Part shown: piece by piece, positions 63,883-64,000 of the stretch
Layout: the number at the start of each line of letters is the position of its first letter
Position numbering within the stretch: the stretch's first letter is position 1
From: an uncultured Actinomycetes bacterium
Lineage (GTDB): Bacteria > Actinomycetota > Acidimicrobiia > Acidimicrobiales > Acidimicrobilacustridaceae
NCBI GenBank assembly: GCA_937876315.1
Contig: CALEHQ010000006.1
Location: 1-64,000 of the forward strand
Reading direction: 5' to 3'
DNA: 64,000 nucleotides
Notes under the pieces: generated by a model
Database searches by the model: none
Told to the model about the DNA's origin: nothing
Seen by the model: the letters and a program-made list of their open reading frames with translations, nothing else
Made by a program: the position numbers and the translations under genes

Positions 63883-64000
63883 TCAGGACAGTCGGAACTG
63901 GACGATTCGGGCGAATTCCTCGGGATCGAGGGCCGCTCCACCAACAAGAGCCCCATCAATATCGGGCTGACCCATGAGTTCGGCAGCATTTCCTGCCTTG
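63883..64000 (-). CDS. tpiA: Triosephosphate isomerase, C-terminal fragment
   Basis: 39 codons are visible at the right edge, ending at TGA 63883-63885. The residues [20 protein letters not shown] and a final FARIVQF helix match the C-terminal barrel of triosephosphate isomerase (the GALVGGASL phosphate loop). The enzyme interconverts dihydroxyacetone phosphate and glyceraldehyde 3-phosphate in glycolysis. The rest of the gene lies outside the window. Confidence 0.93.
   Translation of the reverse strand, partial: KAGNAAELMGQPDIDGALVGGAALDPEEFARIVQFRLS

Noticed and set aside
1-64000. CRISPR arrays, transposases, integrases, tRNA and rRNA genes
   Set aside because: None recognised on either strand by eye; no regularly spaced direct repeats or mobile-element genes were seen.

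Overview
The window looks like a chromosomal segment of a high-GC Gram-positive bacterium, most likely an actinobacterium of the Acidimicrobiia type. It carries a mycothiol ligase (MshC), an F420-dependent NADP reductase, an InhA-type enoyl-ACP reductase, and a phosphatidylinositol synthase / acyltransferase / PimA operon. Starts are often GTG or TTG, and 4-base stop/start overlaps are common. The lineage is inferred from gene content and order, not from a marker phylogeny.

Positions 1-114 hold the tail of a + strand gene, possibly a MeaB-type GTPase. Positions 221-26000 form a cell-surface polysaccharide island. It holds a large membrane protein, sugar-nucleotide enzymes (epimerase, UDP-sugar dehydrogenase, all four dTDP-L-rhamnose genes rmlA-D), several GT2 and GT4 glycosyltransferases, two methyltransferases, a Wzm/Wzt ABC exporter, a Wzx-like flippase, and two secreted proteins that flank rmlA and share the same C-terminal ~100-residue repeats. 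One is a GH25 muramidase; the other is a lipoprotein with an unassigned N-terminal domain. A 648-residue membrane protein gene in the island is broken by two single-base shifts, each in a five-base homopolymer.

Positions 26099-32163 hold a rhodanese-MoeB protein, a sirtuin, a GT2/DUF2304 pair, a conserved unknown, leucyl aminopeptidase and a cobalamin adenosyltransferase. The last is divergent from metH (32342-35830). Positions 35834-42349 (- strand) hold a membrane protein, an M24 peptidase, a fused LipB-LipA protein, a lipoylated E2 and its E3 (lpd), so lipoate assembly and its client complex sit together. Next come a candidate 30-residue membrane peptide, a TIGR01777 epimerase, an SRPBCC protein and rsgA on the + strand.

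Positions 45008-52709 (- strand) hold a peroxiredoxin, yebC, pdxT, pdxS, a DUF3048 protein overlapping an HtpX-like protein without its zinc motif, then pimA, an acyltransferase and the PI synthase. Positions 52767-57693 hold two unknowns, a copper-delivery pair (PCuAC and SCO1), a HIT protein and thrS. Positions 57744-64000 hold mshC, npdG, fabI/inhA, two CNNM/CBS transporters, an orphan ABC ATPase, secG and the 3' end of tpiA.

I saw no tRNA, rRNA, CRISPR array, transposase, integrase or phage gene. The most notable items are the LipB-LipA fusion, the metallopeptidase-like protein without its metal site, the shared repeat modules of the two secreted proteins, the doubly shifted membrane gene, a perfect inverted repeat upstream of an unknown gene, and a candidate leaderless promoter.
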